36,141 bases of DNA from Chloroflexota bacterium (lineage in GTDB: Bacteria > Chloroflexota > Dehalococcoidia > DSGV01): positions 1-36,141 of the forward strand of contig JAJYLG010000027.1 in NCBI GenBank assembly GCA_021787985.1, given 5' to 3'. Position numbers and translations under genes: made by a program. Of the stretch, positions 24,952 to 33,075 are shown piece by piece; positions within the stretch are counted from its first letter, which is position 1; the number at the start of each line of letters is the position of its first letter. Below the pieces are notes generated by a model, which was not told the origin of the DNA, searched no databases, and saw only the letters and a program-made list of their open reading frames with translations.

Positions 24952-25737
24952 CTACCAACTGGTGAAGCCGCCGTCCACGATCAGGTTCTGGCCGGTGACG
25001 TAGCGTGCGGCATCCGAGGCCAAAAACATCAGTGCTCCAGCCAGGTCGGACTCGCGCGCCATGCGCCCCATAGGCGTGCGCCAGGCGTAGTTCTCAACGA
25101 AGGCGGGAGCCTGTGCGTTGAAGACACCTCCCGGACTGATGCAGTTGACTCGAATCTGGTGTGGCGCCAGGTAGGCGGCGAGATACCTCGTGAAGGCGAT
25201 CACCCCCCCCTTGGTGAACGCATAGACCTCCGAGCTGTTGCGCCCCGAGTCCGCATAGATCCGCTGGTCCGCCGCAACGACACCATAGATCGAGCCGATG
25301 TTCACGATCACGCCGGAGTGCTGCCGCACCATCGGCCGCGCCGCCGACTGGGCACAGTGAAGCACGCCGAGCATGTTCACGTTCACCACCCGGCCAAACT
25401 CCTCGTCGGTCCGGCGCTCGAAGGGAGTGAAGACCGCGATCCCGGCGTTGTTCACCAGAATGTCCACCCGCCCTTCGCGACGAGTTACGTCCGCGAACAG
25501 ACGGTCAACCGACCGTCGACTGGTGACGTTGACCTTGGCTCCTCTCGCGCGACGACCGAGAGCGCCGGCGGTCCGAACCGCTGCCCGTCCGTCGAGGTCC
25601 GCCGCGACAACCCTGGCACCAGCGTCGATCAGGGCACGGCAGAACTCACGACCGAGCTGACCAGCCGCACCGGTCACGACCGCGACCCGGCCATCGAGAT
25701 CGAAGAGGCTCAGACTACCACGCTTGCGCTTTCGCAT
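24952..25737 (-). CDS. Classical SDR oxidoreductase, PtmA-like
   Basis: A 261-residue short-chain dehydrogenase. The cofactor motif is VAVVTGAAGQLGREFCRALI (about 17-36). ILVNNAGIAV lies near 95. The catalytic NIGSIYGV with YAFTKGGVIAFTRYLA gives Ser, Tyr (near 170) and Lys (near 174). VNCISPGGVF and YVTGQNLIVDGGFTSW end the protein. SDRs of this look (PtmA in Campylobacter legionaminate clusters) accompany NeuB-type genes; their exact step is not certain to me. ATG 25737 begins just before the conserved fold. Longer in-frame extension is possible but would start near the promoter at 25802-25829. It is the first gene of this operon segment. Confidence 0.82.
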   Translation of the reverse strand: MRKRKRGSLSLFDLDGRVAVVTGAAGQLGREFCRALIDAGARVVAADLDGRAAVRTAGALGRRARGAKVNVTSRRSVDRLFADVTRREGRVDILVNNAGIAVFTPFERRTDEEFGRVVNVNMLGVLHCAQSAARPMVRQHSGVIVNIGSIYGVVAADQRIYADSGRNSSEVYAFTKGGVIAFTRYLAAYLAPHQIRVNCISPGGVFNAQAPAFVENYAWRTPMGRMARESDLAGALMFLASDAARYVTGQNLIVDGGFTSW

Positions 25738-25801
25738 GTGGGTTGCCCGCCGCTCACCGATTGGCCAAGGTGAACTAATGGTCGCCGCCATGGTGCTCCC
25801 G

Positions 25802-25829
25802 AACCTACGCCGCCGCACGGCTCGGTCAA
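25802..25829 (-). promoter_or_regulatory. Sigma70-like promoter of the nonulosonate operon
   Basis: On the minus strand TTGACC (25829-25824), a 16-base spacer and TAGGTT (25807-25802) lie 65 bases before the SDR start. The strong -35 and the GC-tolerant TAGGTT -10 resemble housekeeping promoters of GC-rich bacteria. It would let the segment from 25.7 kb leftward be expressed despite the IS3 insertion farther upstream. Confidence 0.55.
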
Positions 25830-25968
25830 GCCCCGGGGCAGGTCAGGCGGCCCTCGCCGCAGGATCACGCACAATGCCCCGCGGCATCTGTTCGGCTCTT
25901 CGTCACCCCCGATTCCGCTGACAGGGGTCGCTGCCAGCAGGTGGTCACTTCGACGTCCGAAAGCACCT

Positions 25969-26020
25969 CTTGCCAGGTTTCCATCCTCGAGCCCGGGGAC
26001 TGGAAACCTCACTCGGCAAG
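25969..26020. repeat. Long bulged hairpin
   Basis: CTTGCC plus AGGTTTCC (25969-25982) pairs with GGAAACCT (26002-26009) and, after a 5-base bulge, GGCAAG (26015-26020): 14 pairs with a 19-base loop containing CTCGAG. It lies between the IS3 element and the nonulosonate promoter. It could be a regulator site, a remnant of another element end or an old terminator. The rest of 25830-26126 shows no gene. Confidence 0.45.
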
Positions 26021-26179
26021 AAGATCCGAAGCGCTTCCCACCGGAGTCAAGCCACCCCTCCACCGCACGCCCATGGGCAGCGCTTCCCGATCCTTGTCCG
26101 CCCAAATCACGATCGGCGAGCGCGAGTGGAGTTGGCCCGCTTCCGTGGACACCTCACCCTTTGGGGGAAGGAGTCCACG

Positions 26180-26494
26180 ATGGGGCGAACACAGAAGCCG
26201 TACCGGGCTGAGTTTCGGGAGCAGATGGTGGCCTTGGTCCGGGCTGGTCGGACGCCGGAAGAACTGGCTCGGGAGTTTGAGCCTTCGGGGCAGACGATTC
26301 GGAACTGGGTGGAGCAGGCTGCAGCTGACCGTGGGGAGCGTCCGGGGCAGCTGACGAGCGCCGAGCTGGAGGAACTGACGCGGCTGCGGCGGGAGCTCCA
26401 CCAGGTGAAGCTGGAGCGGGAGATTCTCTCAAAAGCGGCGGCCTGGTTCGCACGGGAGACCGGCACGATTCCCAGCAGGTCTAGGGGTTCGTGA
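26180..26494 (+). CDS. IS3-family transposase OrfA
   Basis: A 104-residue protein with the helix-turn-helix of IS3 OrfA (YRAEFREQMVALVRAGRTPE followed by ELAREFEPSGQTIRNWVEQA) and a coiled-coil tail (LTRLRRELHQVKLEREILSK, then AAAWFARETG). GGGGGAAGGAG precedes ATG 26180. Its stop overlaps the GTG of orfB (GTGA). An active OrfAB fusion is usually made by -1 frameshifting; I see no perfect A6G-type slippery site, only CAAAAGC near 26431, so coupled translation is also possible. Confidence 0.88.
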   Translation: MGRTQKPYRAEFREQMVALVRAGRTPEELAREFEPSGQTIRNWVEQAAADRGERPGQLTSAELEELTRLRRELHQVKLEREILSKAAAWFARETGTIPSRSRGS

Positions 26495-27342
26495 GGGATC
26501 ACCAGGCCGTGTACCCGGTCGCGACCGTGTGTCGCGTGCTTCGGGTCTCTCCGAGTGGGTTCTACGCGTGGCGGAAGCGGACCACGGCTTCGCCCCGCGC
26601 GCAGCGGGACGCTGTCTTGGCGGTGCAGGTCCGGGCCTTCCACGCGCGCTCGCAGGGGACGTACGGGGCGCCGCGGATTCACGAGGATCTGCGGGAGGCC
26701 GGTGAGCGGGTGAGCCGCAAGCGGGTGGCGCGGCCGATGCACCAAGCCGGGCCGGTGGGGGTGAGCCGTCGCAAGGGCGTGCGCACCACGCGCCGGGCCG
26801 TCGACGGCCAGAGTGCGCCCCATCTGGTGCAGCGAGACTTCACCGCGACCGCGCCCAATCGGCTCTGGATGGCCGACATCACCTACGTGCCCACCTGGGC
26901 CAGGTTCCTGTACCTGGCCATCGTCTTGGACGCCTTCAGCCGGCGGATCGTCGGCTGGGCGATGGGGCCGGACCTGCGGACGCAGCTCGCCCTGAACGCC
27001 CTCGAAATGGCGCTCACGCAGCGGCGGCTGGCAAGCGTGATTCATCACTCCGATCACGGCTGCCCGTACACGGCGCTGGCCTTCGGGCACCGGTGCCGGG
27101 AGATGGGCTTCCGCCCCTCGATGGGCACCGTCGGGGACGCCTACGACAACGCGCTGGCCGAGAGCTTCTTCGCGACACTGGAATGCGAACTCCTTGACCG
27201 CCGCAGCTTCCCGTCGCAGACCGAGGTCCGGCTGGCCATCTTCCAGTTCATCGAGGGCCGGTACAACCCGCACCGCCGGCACTCGGCGCTCGGCCAACGG
27301 TCCCCGATCAACTACGAACGCCTGATGTCAGAGGCGGCTTGA
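26491..27342 (+). CDS. IS3-family transposase OrfB
   Basis: A 283-residue DDE integrase-type transposase. The N-terminal HTH_21-like part has YPVATVCRVLRVSPSGFYAW and HARSQGTYGAPRIHEDLRE. The rve core carries the DDE triad: MADITYVPT (Asp near 129), IHHSDHGCPYT (Asp near 187) and DAYDNALAESFFATLE (Glu near 224), followed by FIEGRYNPHRRHSALGQRSP. All catalytic residues and the normal C-terminus are present, so with OrfA the element may still be active. It is translated from GTG 26491 or as an OrfAB fusion. Confidence 0.9.
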   Translation: MRDHQAVYPVATVCRVLRVSPSGFYAWRKRTTASPRAQRDAVLAVQVRAFHARSQGTYGAPRIHEDLREAGERVSRKRVARPMHQAGPVGVSRRKGVRTTRRAVDGQSAPHLVQRDFTATAPNRLWMADITYVPTWARFLYLAIVLDAFSRRIVGWAMGPDLRTQLALNALEMALTQRRLASVIHHSDHGCPYTALAFGHRCREMGFRPSMGTVGDAYDNALAESFFATLECELLDRRSFPSQTEVRLAIFQFIEGRYNPHRRHSALGQRSPINYERLMSEAA

Positions 27343-27383
27343 AACCCCAGCCGCCAACCGTCCACGAAACCGGGGCAACTCCA

Positions 27384-27544
27384 AGCCGGAGCTTGAGTTC
27401 GGTGGTGTCCCGTCGCATCCAACGCACACCCATAAGGACCTCCGGGCCCGCTGCCTCAAATGTCAAGCCCAACCGTCTCAACTGCCCAGCTTCAGTGGCT
27501 CACTCCGGGAAGTGTGCACGTTCCCCCGGTGTTGACACCCGACG
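27384..27544. other. Spacer right of the IS, possible old element end
   Basis: No gene is seen between the right IS3 repeat and the wzy stop. On the minus strand, starting at about 27537, TGTCAACACCGGGGGAAC followed by GTGCACACTTCCC has the look of an IS21-type terminal region, but no second end or transposase accompanies it. GGTGTTGACACC near 27526-27537 is a short palindrome 8-10 bases after the wzy stop. Confidence 0.3.
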
Positions 27545-28939
27545 CTAACCGTCGCCAGGTGCGGCGGTGACCCCGGGTCCCGCCGCCACCGAGCTACGGG
27601 TCGGGGTTTGGAGCTTTGCGACGCCAAGCCCTGAGCCGAGCAGAGCGAAGAACACCACCGACAACCGCGGTTCCTGAAAGACCGAGTTGGAAATCGAGAA
27701 GATGGCCACTTGAATCATCAGACAGTAGAGTGTCGCCCTTGCCAGCAGCGATGCGACAGTCTCCGGACCGCCGCTCCCCACGATAAGGAACCGCGCAGAT
27801 TTCCACAGTAACCAGAGAAAAAGCCCCGTTCCGATCAGACCGACTGAGAATAGCATGATCGCGAGGGAATTGTCTGTGGGAATTCGCTGGAGCGACCTAG
27901 TCGCGAGCAGGAGTGCTTCTCGCGTCCCGTAGGCATCGGCGAGATACTCAGGACTGCCGATGCCAAAGCCGACCAACACGCGTTTCCCTTCCAGGTTTTG
28001 CACCGCAGCGACCAACAGGTCCCAGCGGCCGCGTGCTGACAGTGCGGTGGGGTCCACGTAGGCAACCTTGCGGAAGCTCCTGGTCAGGAACGGCAGACCC
28101 AGCAGGACAAGCGCTAACGACGCCAACACGAACAGGCCTCGGCTCTTCTTGCCCGCAAGAAAGGCGGCAGCCACGACGCTGAACCAGGCGGTGCGGGCGA
28201 CAGTGAACACCGATGCAAAGAGCACCAACAGCAGAGTGAGGTCCCAGAGCCGGCTGCGCACCCTCCCACGTAGCATCAGCAGGAACGGCAGGAGGATTGT
28301 CAACGCAAGCCCGAGGTAGATGCTGTGTTCGTAGGTAGACTCTACGCGAAGAATCCCGCCTCGCCTCGCCAACCCCACTCCTCCTGCCGTCGCCGTAAAG
28401 GCCTGCACGTCCAGTCGCGACGCTTCGCGAATGATGGCGAGGTTGTTGAACCGTGTTCCGGTCGCCGCTTCCCAGAGGGCGATCGCTGCGACCAAGAGAG
28501 CTCCAACGCACAAGCCACGTAGGACGAACACGAAGTCCTCCTCGGTTCGAACCAGCGTGTAGGCGATCCACAGTAGAATGGCGCCGCCGACAATTCTCTC
28601 GGAGAAGATGATCTTCAAGTTGTACTGGGGACTCACGGCCAATGGAGTCGTTACGAGCAGATAGAGGATGAAGAGCAAGAAGTACCAAGCCGCGGGCGGT
28701 ACTCCCCGGCGAGCGACTGCGGCGAACAGCCGATTGACGCCGTAGCCCAATAGGAAGCCGGCGAGTACGGCTCGCGGGACCGTGAGGATCGGGAGCGGCA
28801 AATCCGACGGAGCGCGGAAACCCACAGTTGTTGGAATCACAAAGTAGCTGACCACGACAACCCGAAGGGCTCCCAGAGGCGACGCGGCGGCATACGCGGC
28901 GGATAGAGCGAAGACTATGACGATGACGGCGAAGAACAT
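27545..28939 (-). CDS. wzy: Wzy-like polysaccharide polymerase / O-antigen ligase family protein
   Basis: A 464-residue polytopic inner-membrane protein with about 11-12 hydrophobic helices and a large loop around 160-215 and 290-345, the usual Wzy_C/O-antigen ligase plan. The loop includes GGILRVESTYEHSIYLGLAL, and later come GRWDLLVAAVQNLEGKRVLV with GFGIGSPEYLADAYGTREAL and TDNSLAIMLFSVGLIGTGLF. Wzy polymerises lipid-linked repeats in the periplasm with Wzz. Polymerase versus ligase cannot be separated by sequence alone; its place in the cluster favours Wzy. Its GC content looks lower than the flanking genes, as is common for Wzy. ATG 28939 is 18 bases past the previous stop, without a strong ribosome binding site. 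Confidence 0.8.
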   Translation of the reverse strand: MFFAVIVIVFALSAAYAAASPLGALRVVVVSYFVIPTTVGFRAPSDLPLPILTVPRAVLAGFLLGYGVNRLFAAVARRGVPPAAWYFLLFILYLLVTTPLAVSPQYNLKIIFSERIVGGAILLWIAYTLVRTEEDFVFVLRGLCVGALLVAAIALWEAATGTRFNNLAIIREASRLDVQAFTATAGGVGLARRGGILRVESTYEHSIYLGLALTILLPFLLMLRGRVRSRLWDLTLLLVLFASVFTVARTAWFSVVAAAFLAGKKSRGLFVLASLALVLLGLPFLTRSFRKVAYVDPTALSARGRWDLLVAAVQNLEGKRVLVGFGIGSPEYLADAYGTREALLLATRSLQRIPTDNSLAIMLFSVGLIGTGLFLWLLWKSARFLIVGSGGPETVASLLARATLYCLMIQVAIFSISNSVFQEPRLSVVFFALLGSGLGVAKLQTPTRSSVAAGPGVTAAPGDG

Positions 28940-28957
28940 GGCCGCAGCGCCCGGCGA

Positions 28958-29776
28958 CTAGGTGGGCGCGTCGCGCCGACGCAGGCGCGCGAGCAGCACG
29001 AGCCCCACGAACCGCAAGCCGTCCACCAGATACCGGCGCCACAGGCGCCGGGGCTCCTGCGCTAGGCGCCACAACCATTCCAGACCCACTCGCGACACCC
29101 ACCGCGGTGGCTCACGGAGGGTGCCGGCCAGGTAGTCGAGTGCGGCTCCCACGCCGATACTCACGGGCACGGCAAGGCGATCCAAGTTCGCGGCAATCCA
29201 CTTCTCCTGCTTCGGCGCTCCGAGGCATACCAGCAGAACGTCCGGTCTCGCCGCGTTGACCGCGCCAACGATCCTCGAGGACTCGGCAGCGTCGAAGCGA
29301 TCCGCGAACGGAGGGGTATACGAGCCACACACCACCAGCCCGGGACACCTGGCCATGAGCCGCTGGGCCGCCCGGTCGGCGTCGGTCCCCGACCGACCTC
29401 CCACGAAGAACACCCGCCGTCCCAACAGAGCCCACCGTGCTGCGAGTTCACCTACCAGCAGCCGCCCGGAGACATTCTGCCGGAGCGGCGTGCCCAACAC
29501 ACGCGACGCATACGTCACGCCCATCCCATCAGACACCACCAAGTCCGCGCGCCGAAGAATCGCGCGGAACTCGGCGTCTCGCCGGGCCAGCATCACATGC
29601 TCCGCATTGGGCGTGCACACCATCCGCGGTCGCCCTTCGGCGACGTAACGCTCCAAGGCGTCAATTGCTTCGGCGCGAGTGACGTTGTCGTAGGCGACAC
29701 CCAGAATGGTTACCGAGCCGATCCGCCGCAACCCTGGCGCGCCGTCACCGGGAGCCGCGCGCGTCGCGGTGCTCAC
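28958..29776 (-). CDS. WecG/TagA/CpsF family glycosyltransferase (GT26)
   Basis: A 272-residue transferase. Family hallmarks: TILGVAYDNVTRAEAIDALE, CTPNAEHVMLARRDAEFR, ADLVVSDGMGVTYASRVLG, RVFFVGGRSGTDADRAAQRL, LLVCLGAPKQEKWIAANLD, and GVGAALDYLAGTLREPPRWV with GLEWLWRLAQEPRRLWRRYL. GT26 enzymes add the second sugar (e.g. ManNAcA or ManNAc) onto an undecaprenyl-diphosphate-linked first sugar, and are peripheral membrane proteins with a membrane-binding C-terminus. GTG 29776 overlaps the previous stop (GTGA). Confidence 0.9.
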   Translation of the reverse strand: MSTATRAAPGDGAPGLRRIGSVTILGVAYDNVTRAEAIDALERYVAEGRPRMVCTPNAEHVMLARRDAEFRAILRRADLVVSDGMGVTYASRVLGTPLRQNVSGRLLVGELAARWALLGRRVFFVGGRSGTDADRAAQRLMARCPGLVVCGSYTPPFADRFDAAESSRIVGAVNAARPDVLLVCLGAPKQEKWIAANLDRLAVPVSIGVGAALDYLAGTLREPPRWVSRVGLEWLWRLAQEPRRLWRRYLVDGLRFVGLVLLARLRRRDAPT

Positions 29777-31008
29777 CGGACCGTGGCCGCAGTCAGCGCG
29801 CGACGATACATCGCGATGGTCCGTTCCACCATGCCGTCCAACGAGAAGACTTCCCCCACCCGCCGCCGGCCCGCCTCGCCGAGCCGGCCGCGGAGCGCCG
29901 GATCATCGAGGCACCGCGCGATCGCATCCGCCAGCGCCACGACGTCACCCGGCTGAACCAGAAGCCCCGTCTCCTCATCGGAGACGACTTCCGGAATTCC
30001 TCCCGTTCGGCTGGCAACCACGGGAAGCCGGAGACGCATCGCTTCGAGAACGACCAGTGGCAGGCCTTCGCGCAACGACGGCACCGCGACGAGGTCCATC
30101 TGCTCGTAATACGCATCGACATTGCTTCTGCTACCCTCGAACGTCGTCACGCTCCATACGCCAAGCGTCCGCGCCAACCCCTCAAGCGCGGCTCGCTCGG
30201 GGCCATCCCCCAGAATCAGCAGACGGAAAATGCGCCCTCGTTGGCGGACGAGCCGTGCCGCCGCCTGAATCAGCGCGGCGCAGTTCTTCTCGGAGCTCAG
30301 CCTGCCGACGAAGCCAATCACCGGCAGCCCGGCTGCAGTCTCGCTGCTCCGAACACCGCTGGCGCTGGAATCGGGTCGTAACGGGATGCCGTTCCGTACC
30401 ACCTCCAATTGGCGCACCCGCACTCCCCGTTTGCGAATCGCGCCGGCCAGATGCTCGCTGACGGCGGCAGTTGCCCGATTGCAGCCATACGTTGCCCAGT
30501 CGAGCCAATACACGAACTTCATCCCGAGTCGCGCATCGCCCACAATGATGTCGTGCAGGGTCGAGACAAGGCATGCGTTTCGCCCCGACAGGCGGACCGC
30601 AGCGCGCCCCACCAGGCCCGAGAAGTGAGCCTGAGTATGCAACACTGCCGGGCGTACGCGCGGGAGCTGGTGTGCCAGCCGCCAGGCCGCCAGGGGCAGT
30701 TGCTCACTCGTGCGGTGCCGAGCGAGCACCGTAAGCGGAATGTCGAGCTCGCGGCACCGGCCCGCGAGCCATTCATCCTCTTTGGGCCACACAACGGCGA
30801 CCGTTACGGGAATCCCGCGCTGTCGTAGCCCGTCCGCCAAGTTCACCAGGTACGAGTTGATGCCTCCCATCCCGGCATTCTCGCCCAACAGTAGCACGCC
30901 GTCGCGATCGAGGCGACCCTCGAGCGTCGCACCGCCCGCCCCTGGCGGCCGCACTTCGAGACGCGAACCAACCCCGGCTGCGTCCGCCGCGTGGCCCACT
31001 ACCGCCAC
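29773..31008 (-). CDS. Glycosyltransferase family 4 (GT-B)
   Basis: A 411-residue retaining transferase. The N-terminal half has VLLLGENAGMGGINSYLVNL and VLHTQAHFSGLVGRAAVRLS. The C-terminal half has GLPVIGFVGRLSSEKNCAAL, LLILGDGPERAALEGLARTL and the donor-binding PSLREGLPLVVLEAMRLRLP with TGGIPEVVSDEETGLLVQPG (EX7E). It acts in the cytoplasm on lipid-linked acceptors. GTG 31008 has GAGGGA five bases upstream, just after the SIS gene stop; the first about 35 residues are a poorly conserved extension. Its stop overlaps the start of the GT26 gene. Confidence 0.87.
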   Translation of the reverse strand: MAVVGHAADAAGVGSRLEVRPPGAGGATLEGRLDRDGVLLLGENAGMGGINSYLVNLADGLRQRGIPVTVAVVWPKEDEWLAGRCRELDIPLTVLARHRTSEQLPLAAWRLAHQLPRVRPAVLHTQAHFSGLVGRAAVRLSGRNACLVSTLHDIIVGDARLGMKFVYWLDWATYGCNRATAAVSEHLAGAIRKRGVRVRQLEVVRNGIPLRPDSSASGVRSSETAAGLPVIGFVGRLSSEKNCAALIQAAARLVRQRGRIFRLLILGDGPERAALEGLARTLGVWSVTTFEGSRSNVDAYYEQMDLVAVPSLREGLPLVVLEAMRLRLPVVASRTGGIPEVVSDEETGLLVQPGDVVALADAIARCLDDPALRGRLGEAGRRRVGEVFSLDGMVERTIAMYRRALTAATVR

Positions 31009-31015
31009 CGATCCC

Positions 31016-31627
31016 TCAACGGGACGGACCCGCGTCCAGCGACCCCCACTTCGTGGGCTTCACCGCCAGCATCGGGTGGGATACCAGCAAGTGCCACACG
31101 ATCGCCTGGAATGCTTCGGTGTGCGCGGTAGCCAGCTTGGCGTCGACCGTAGGCACCACCACCACAGCATCGCCATGACGAGCCGTGTGACCACCATCGC
31201 GCCCCACGACGCCGAGCACGGAGGCGCCTACGGAGCGAGCGAGATCCACAGCATTCACGATGTTCACGCTGACCTGCCTGTCGCGGCTCCCTCCACCGAC
31301 AGAGAAGACGAACACTCCATCGCGCGCGTCGAGGTGGCTCCCTTCGAGCCAAGCGCTGAAGCTGGTGTCCCAACCCTCATCGTTAATCCGCGCAGTCAAC
31401 TCCGAGACGTTGTCCGTCGGCGCGTAGCACTCCACGCCGGCGATCTTGCGAAAATCGTTCACGGCATGCGACGCGTGACCGGCGCCACCGCCCACGCCGA
31501 GAAAGAAGAGTCGCCCGCCGCGCTCTCGGATCCTGCCAATCTCAGTTGCCATCCGCTCGATGGCCGCTTCGTCAATCTGCCGCGCGATCGATGCGACCCC
31601 TTCGAGAAAGCCGTGGCTGAAGGTCAC
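31016..31627 (-). CDS. SIS-domain sugar-phosphate isomerase, GmhA-like
   Basis: A 203-residue SIS-domain protein: MATEIGRIRERGGRLFFLGV and GGGAGHASHAVNDFRKIAGV form the phosphosugar site. VFVFSVGGGSRDRQVSVNIV, VDLARSVGASVLGVVGRDGG and TAHTEAFQAIVWHLLVSHPM follow the GmhA pattern, with a late His-containing helix. GmhA converts sedoheptulose 7-phosphate to heptose 7-phosphate. That role is supported by the flanking phosphatase, GHMP kinase and transaldolase. GTG 31627 overlaps the preceding stop (GTGA) and is chosen over an upstream extension that would overlap the phosphatase by 250 bases. Confidence 0.8.
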   Translation of the reverse strand: MTFSHGFLEGVASIARQIDEAAIERMATEIGRIRERGGRLFFLGVGGGAGHASHAVNDFRKIAGVECYAPTDNVSELTARINDEGWDTSFSAWLEGSHLDARDGVFVFSVGGGSRDRQVSVNIVNAVDLARSVGASVLGVVGRDGGHTARHGDAVVVVPTVDAKLATAHTEAFQAIVWHLLVSHPMLAVKPTKWGSLDAGPSR

Positions 31628-32154
31628 AAGCTGCGCTCCACGTCCGATTGTGCCCGTCGAATCGTTCCCGGGACCGCCTCCAGATTCGGCACGGTGTAGT
31701 CCGCCGCCACGTCTGCCGGCGCCGGGCTCGCGAGGAGAATCGTGCGGCAGCCAGCGCGCCGTCCCGCTTCCACGTCCTTCCAGGAATCTCCCACGATGTA
31801 GGAGGTGCGAAGATCGATGTGCCACCGGGCGGCCAGGGCCAGGAGCATGCCCGGCCGCGGCTTGCGGCAGTCGCATGCGTCCCCGTCGTCATGCTCACAC
31901 ACGGCGATGTCGTCGAGCTCCACCTCGGCTGTGAGACGCTCATGCATCTGCTGCAGGACTGTCTCAGCAAGAAGTCCGCGCGCGACATCCGGCTGGTTGG
32001 AGACCAAGAAGGTCCGGTATCCCTCGCGCCGCACCAGATCAACGACCTGTCCTGCATCCGGAAGCACGCTAAAGTCCTCCAGCGTTCTCGGTGATGCCAG
32101 TACGCCGTCGCGCCGCACGAGCCGGCACAGCGTCCCATCCCGATCGAAGAACAC
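31624..32154 (-). CDS. HAD-family heptose-bisphosphate phosphatase, GmhB-like
   Basis: A 176-residue HAD phosphatase. The nucleophile motif is VFFDRDGTLCRL at the very N-terminus. FLVSNQPDVARGLL is motif II. CEHDDGDACDCRKPRPGMLL holds the Cys/His zinc site found in GmhB. VGDSWKDVEAGRRAGC is motif IV. GmhB removes the 7-phosphate from heptose 1,7-bisphosphate. The assigned GTG 32154 falls inside the conserved first strand (NAAVFFDRDG), so translation may really begin a few codons earlier, at a rare codon overlapping the previous stop. The end overlaps the SIS gene start by 4 bases. Confidence 0.85.
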   Translation of the reverse strand: MFFDRDGTLCRLVRRDGVLASPRTLEDFSVLPDAGQVVDLVRREGYRTFLVSNQPDVARGLLAETVLQQMHERLTAEVELDDIAVCEHDDGDACDCRKPRPGMLLALAARWHIDLRTSYIVGDSWKDVEAGRRAGCRTILLASPAPADVAADYTVPNLEAVPGTIRRAQSDVERSL

Positions 32155-32162
32155 CGCGGCGT

Positions 32163-33047
32163 TCAGAAACTCGCCCTTCGCGCGACCGCCAGCAAGGAAT
32201 AGCCGAACATGACTCGGCCCAGAGTAAGAACACGCAACGCCTCACCCATCGCGCGGATCCCACGCTTGGCAGCCTGCAGCACGGGGTCCCGGGAACGGAT
32301 AACCGGGGCCTGATCGAGTGCAAGCTCTCGAAGTCCTGACAGTTGCAGCGCCCGGCGCAGGTGGGCAGCGTCGAACGACGACAGATGGACGGGAGGATCA
32401 AACCCCTGCTGGGTGTATCGCGAGGAGTCGAGCATGTAGACGTCTCGAAAGCCGAGCGCACGTCTGACTCTACCGAGCGCCAACGTGAATGACACATCCG
32501 GCACGACCACAACCAACAACCCCCGCTCCGTCAGCATTCGCCCCACTGCTTGCAGCACCCCGACCGGGTCTGGCAGGTGCTCGAGGACATTGAGCATCGT
32601 CACACCCTCGAGGGGTTCCCTGCAATCGTGCAGAAACGCTTCGACACCCTGCTGTCGGAGCGCCACGCCGTAGCGCTCCACGGCGGCCCGGCAGTTCTGC
32701 GGGGACGCCTCGACACCCGAGGCACGCAGTCCAGCGTCGAGGGCCATACTCACGAACCGTCCCTGCCCGGCTCCCAGGTCCACCACTGACGCTATGCCGT
32801 GACGATGGAGGCGACGGATCACGGCCCGGTTGAGGTCATCCTCCAACCCATGCCATATCTGCGCGTGACCGTCGGAGTATCCGGCATCGTAGACGGCTGC
32901 AAGTTCGGCCGGATCGGGCTGCGGGTTCACGAAGTGGAAGCCACAGGCCGCACAGCGCACAGATCCGTACACCACTCCGCCACGGGTCTTGGAGCAGATT
33001 GGAGTATGGTCCCCGGCGCCGCAGAGCGGGCACGGGATGATTCTCAC
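32163..33047 (-). CDS. Methyltransferase with N-terminal zinc ribbon
   Basis: A 294-residue protein. Residues 1-40 form a zinc-ribbon-like region with two CxxC pairs (IPCPLCGAG and VRCAACGFHF), ending at the VNPQPDPAELAAVYDAGYSD motif typical of this group. The Methyltransf_23 core follows: SVVDLGAGQGRFVSMALDAG, GVEASPQNCRAAV and VTMLNVLEHLPDPVGVLQAV. Such enzymes (often misnamed C-methyltransferases) modify sugars in polysaccharide operons; the acceptor is unknown. GTG 33047 is chosen because conserved sequence starts there; longer frames overlap the sugar transferase. Confidence 0.8.
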   Translation of the reverse strand: MRIIPCPLCGAGDHTPICSKTRGGVVYGSVRCAACGFHFVNPQPDPAELAAVYDAGYSDGHAQIWHGLEDDLNRAVIRRLHRHGIASVVDLGAGQGRFVSMALDAGLRASGVEASPQNCRAAVERYGVALRQQGVEAFLHDCREPLEGVTMLNVLEHLPDPVGVLQAVGRMLTERGLLVVVVPDVSFTLALGRVRRALGFRDVYMLDSSRYTQQGFDPPVHLSSFDAAHLRRALQLSGLRELALDQAPVIRSRDPVLQAAKRGIRAMGEALRVLTLGRVMFGYSLLAVARRASF

Positions 33048-33075
33048 CGCGAGCGTGCCGGTAGGCGCGCCCGCA

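Larger units (their letters stand above)
26127..27383 (+). mobile_element. Complete IS3-family insertion sequence
   Basis: A 1257-bp element bounded by imperfect 24-bp terminal inverted repeats, 26127-26150 and 27360-27383, matching at 21 of 24 positions. They start TGGAGTTG on each strand and end in TG..CA as usual for IS3. It contains overlapping orfA and orfB, both intact. The three bases flanking each end do not match, so no target duplication is visible. It is inserted against the direction of the polysaccharide genes, between wzy and the SDR promoter. Confidence 0.85.

Noticed and set aside
27510-27544. Possible IS21 end next to the wzy stop
   Set aside because: The TGTCAACACC-like terminus is suggestive, but there is no transposase, helper ATPase or second end, so it is kept only as a remark.
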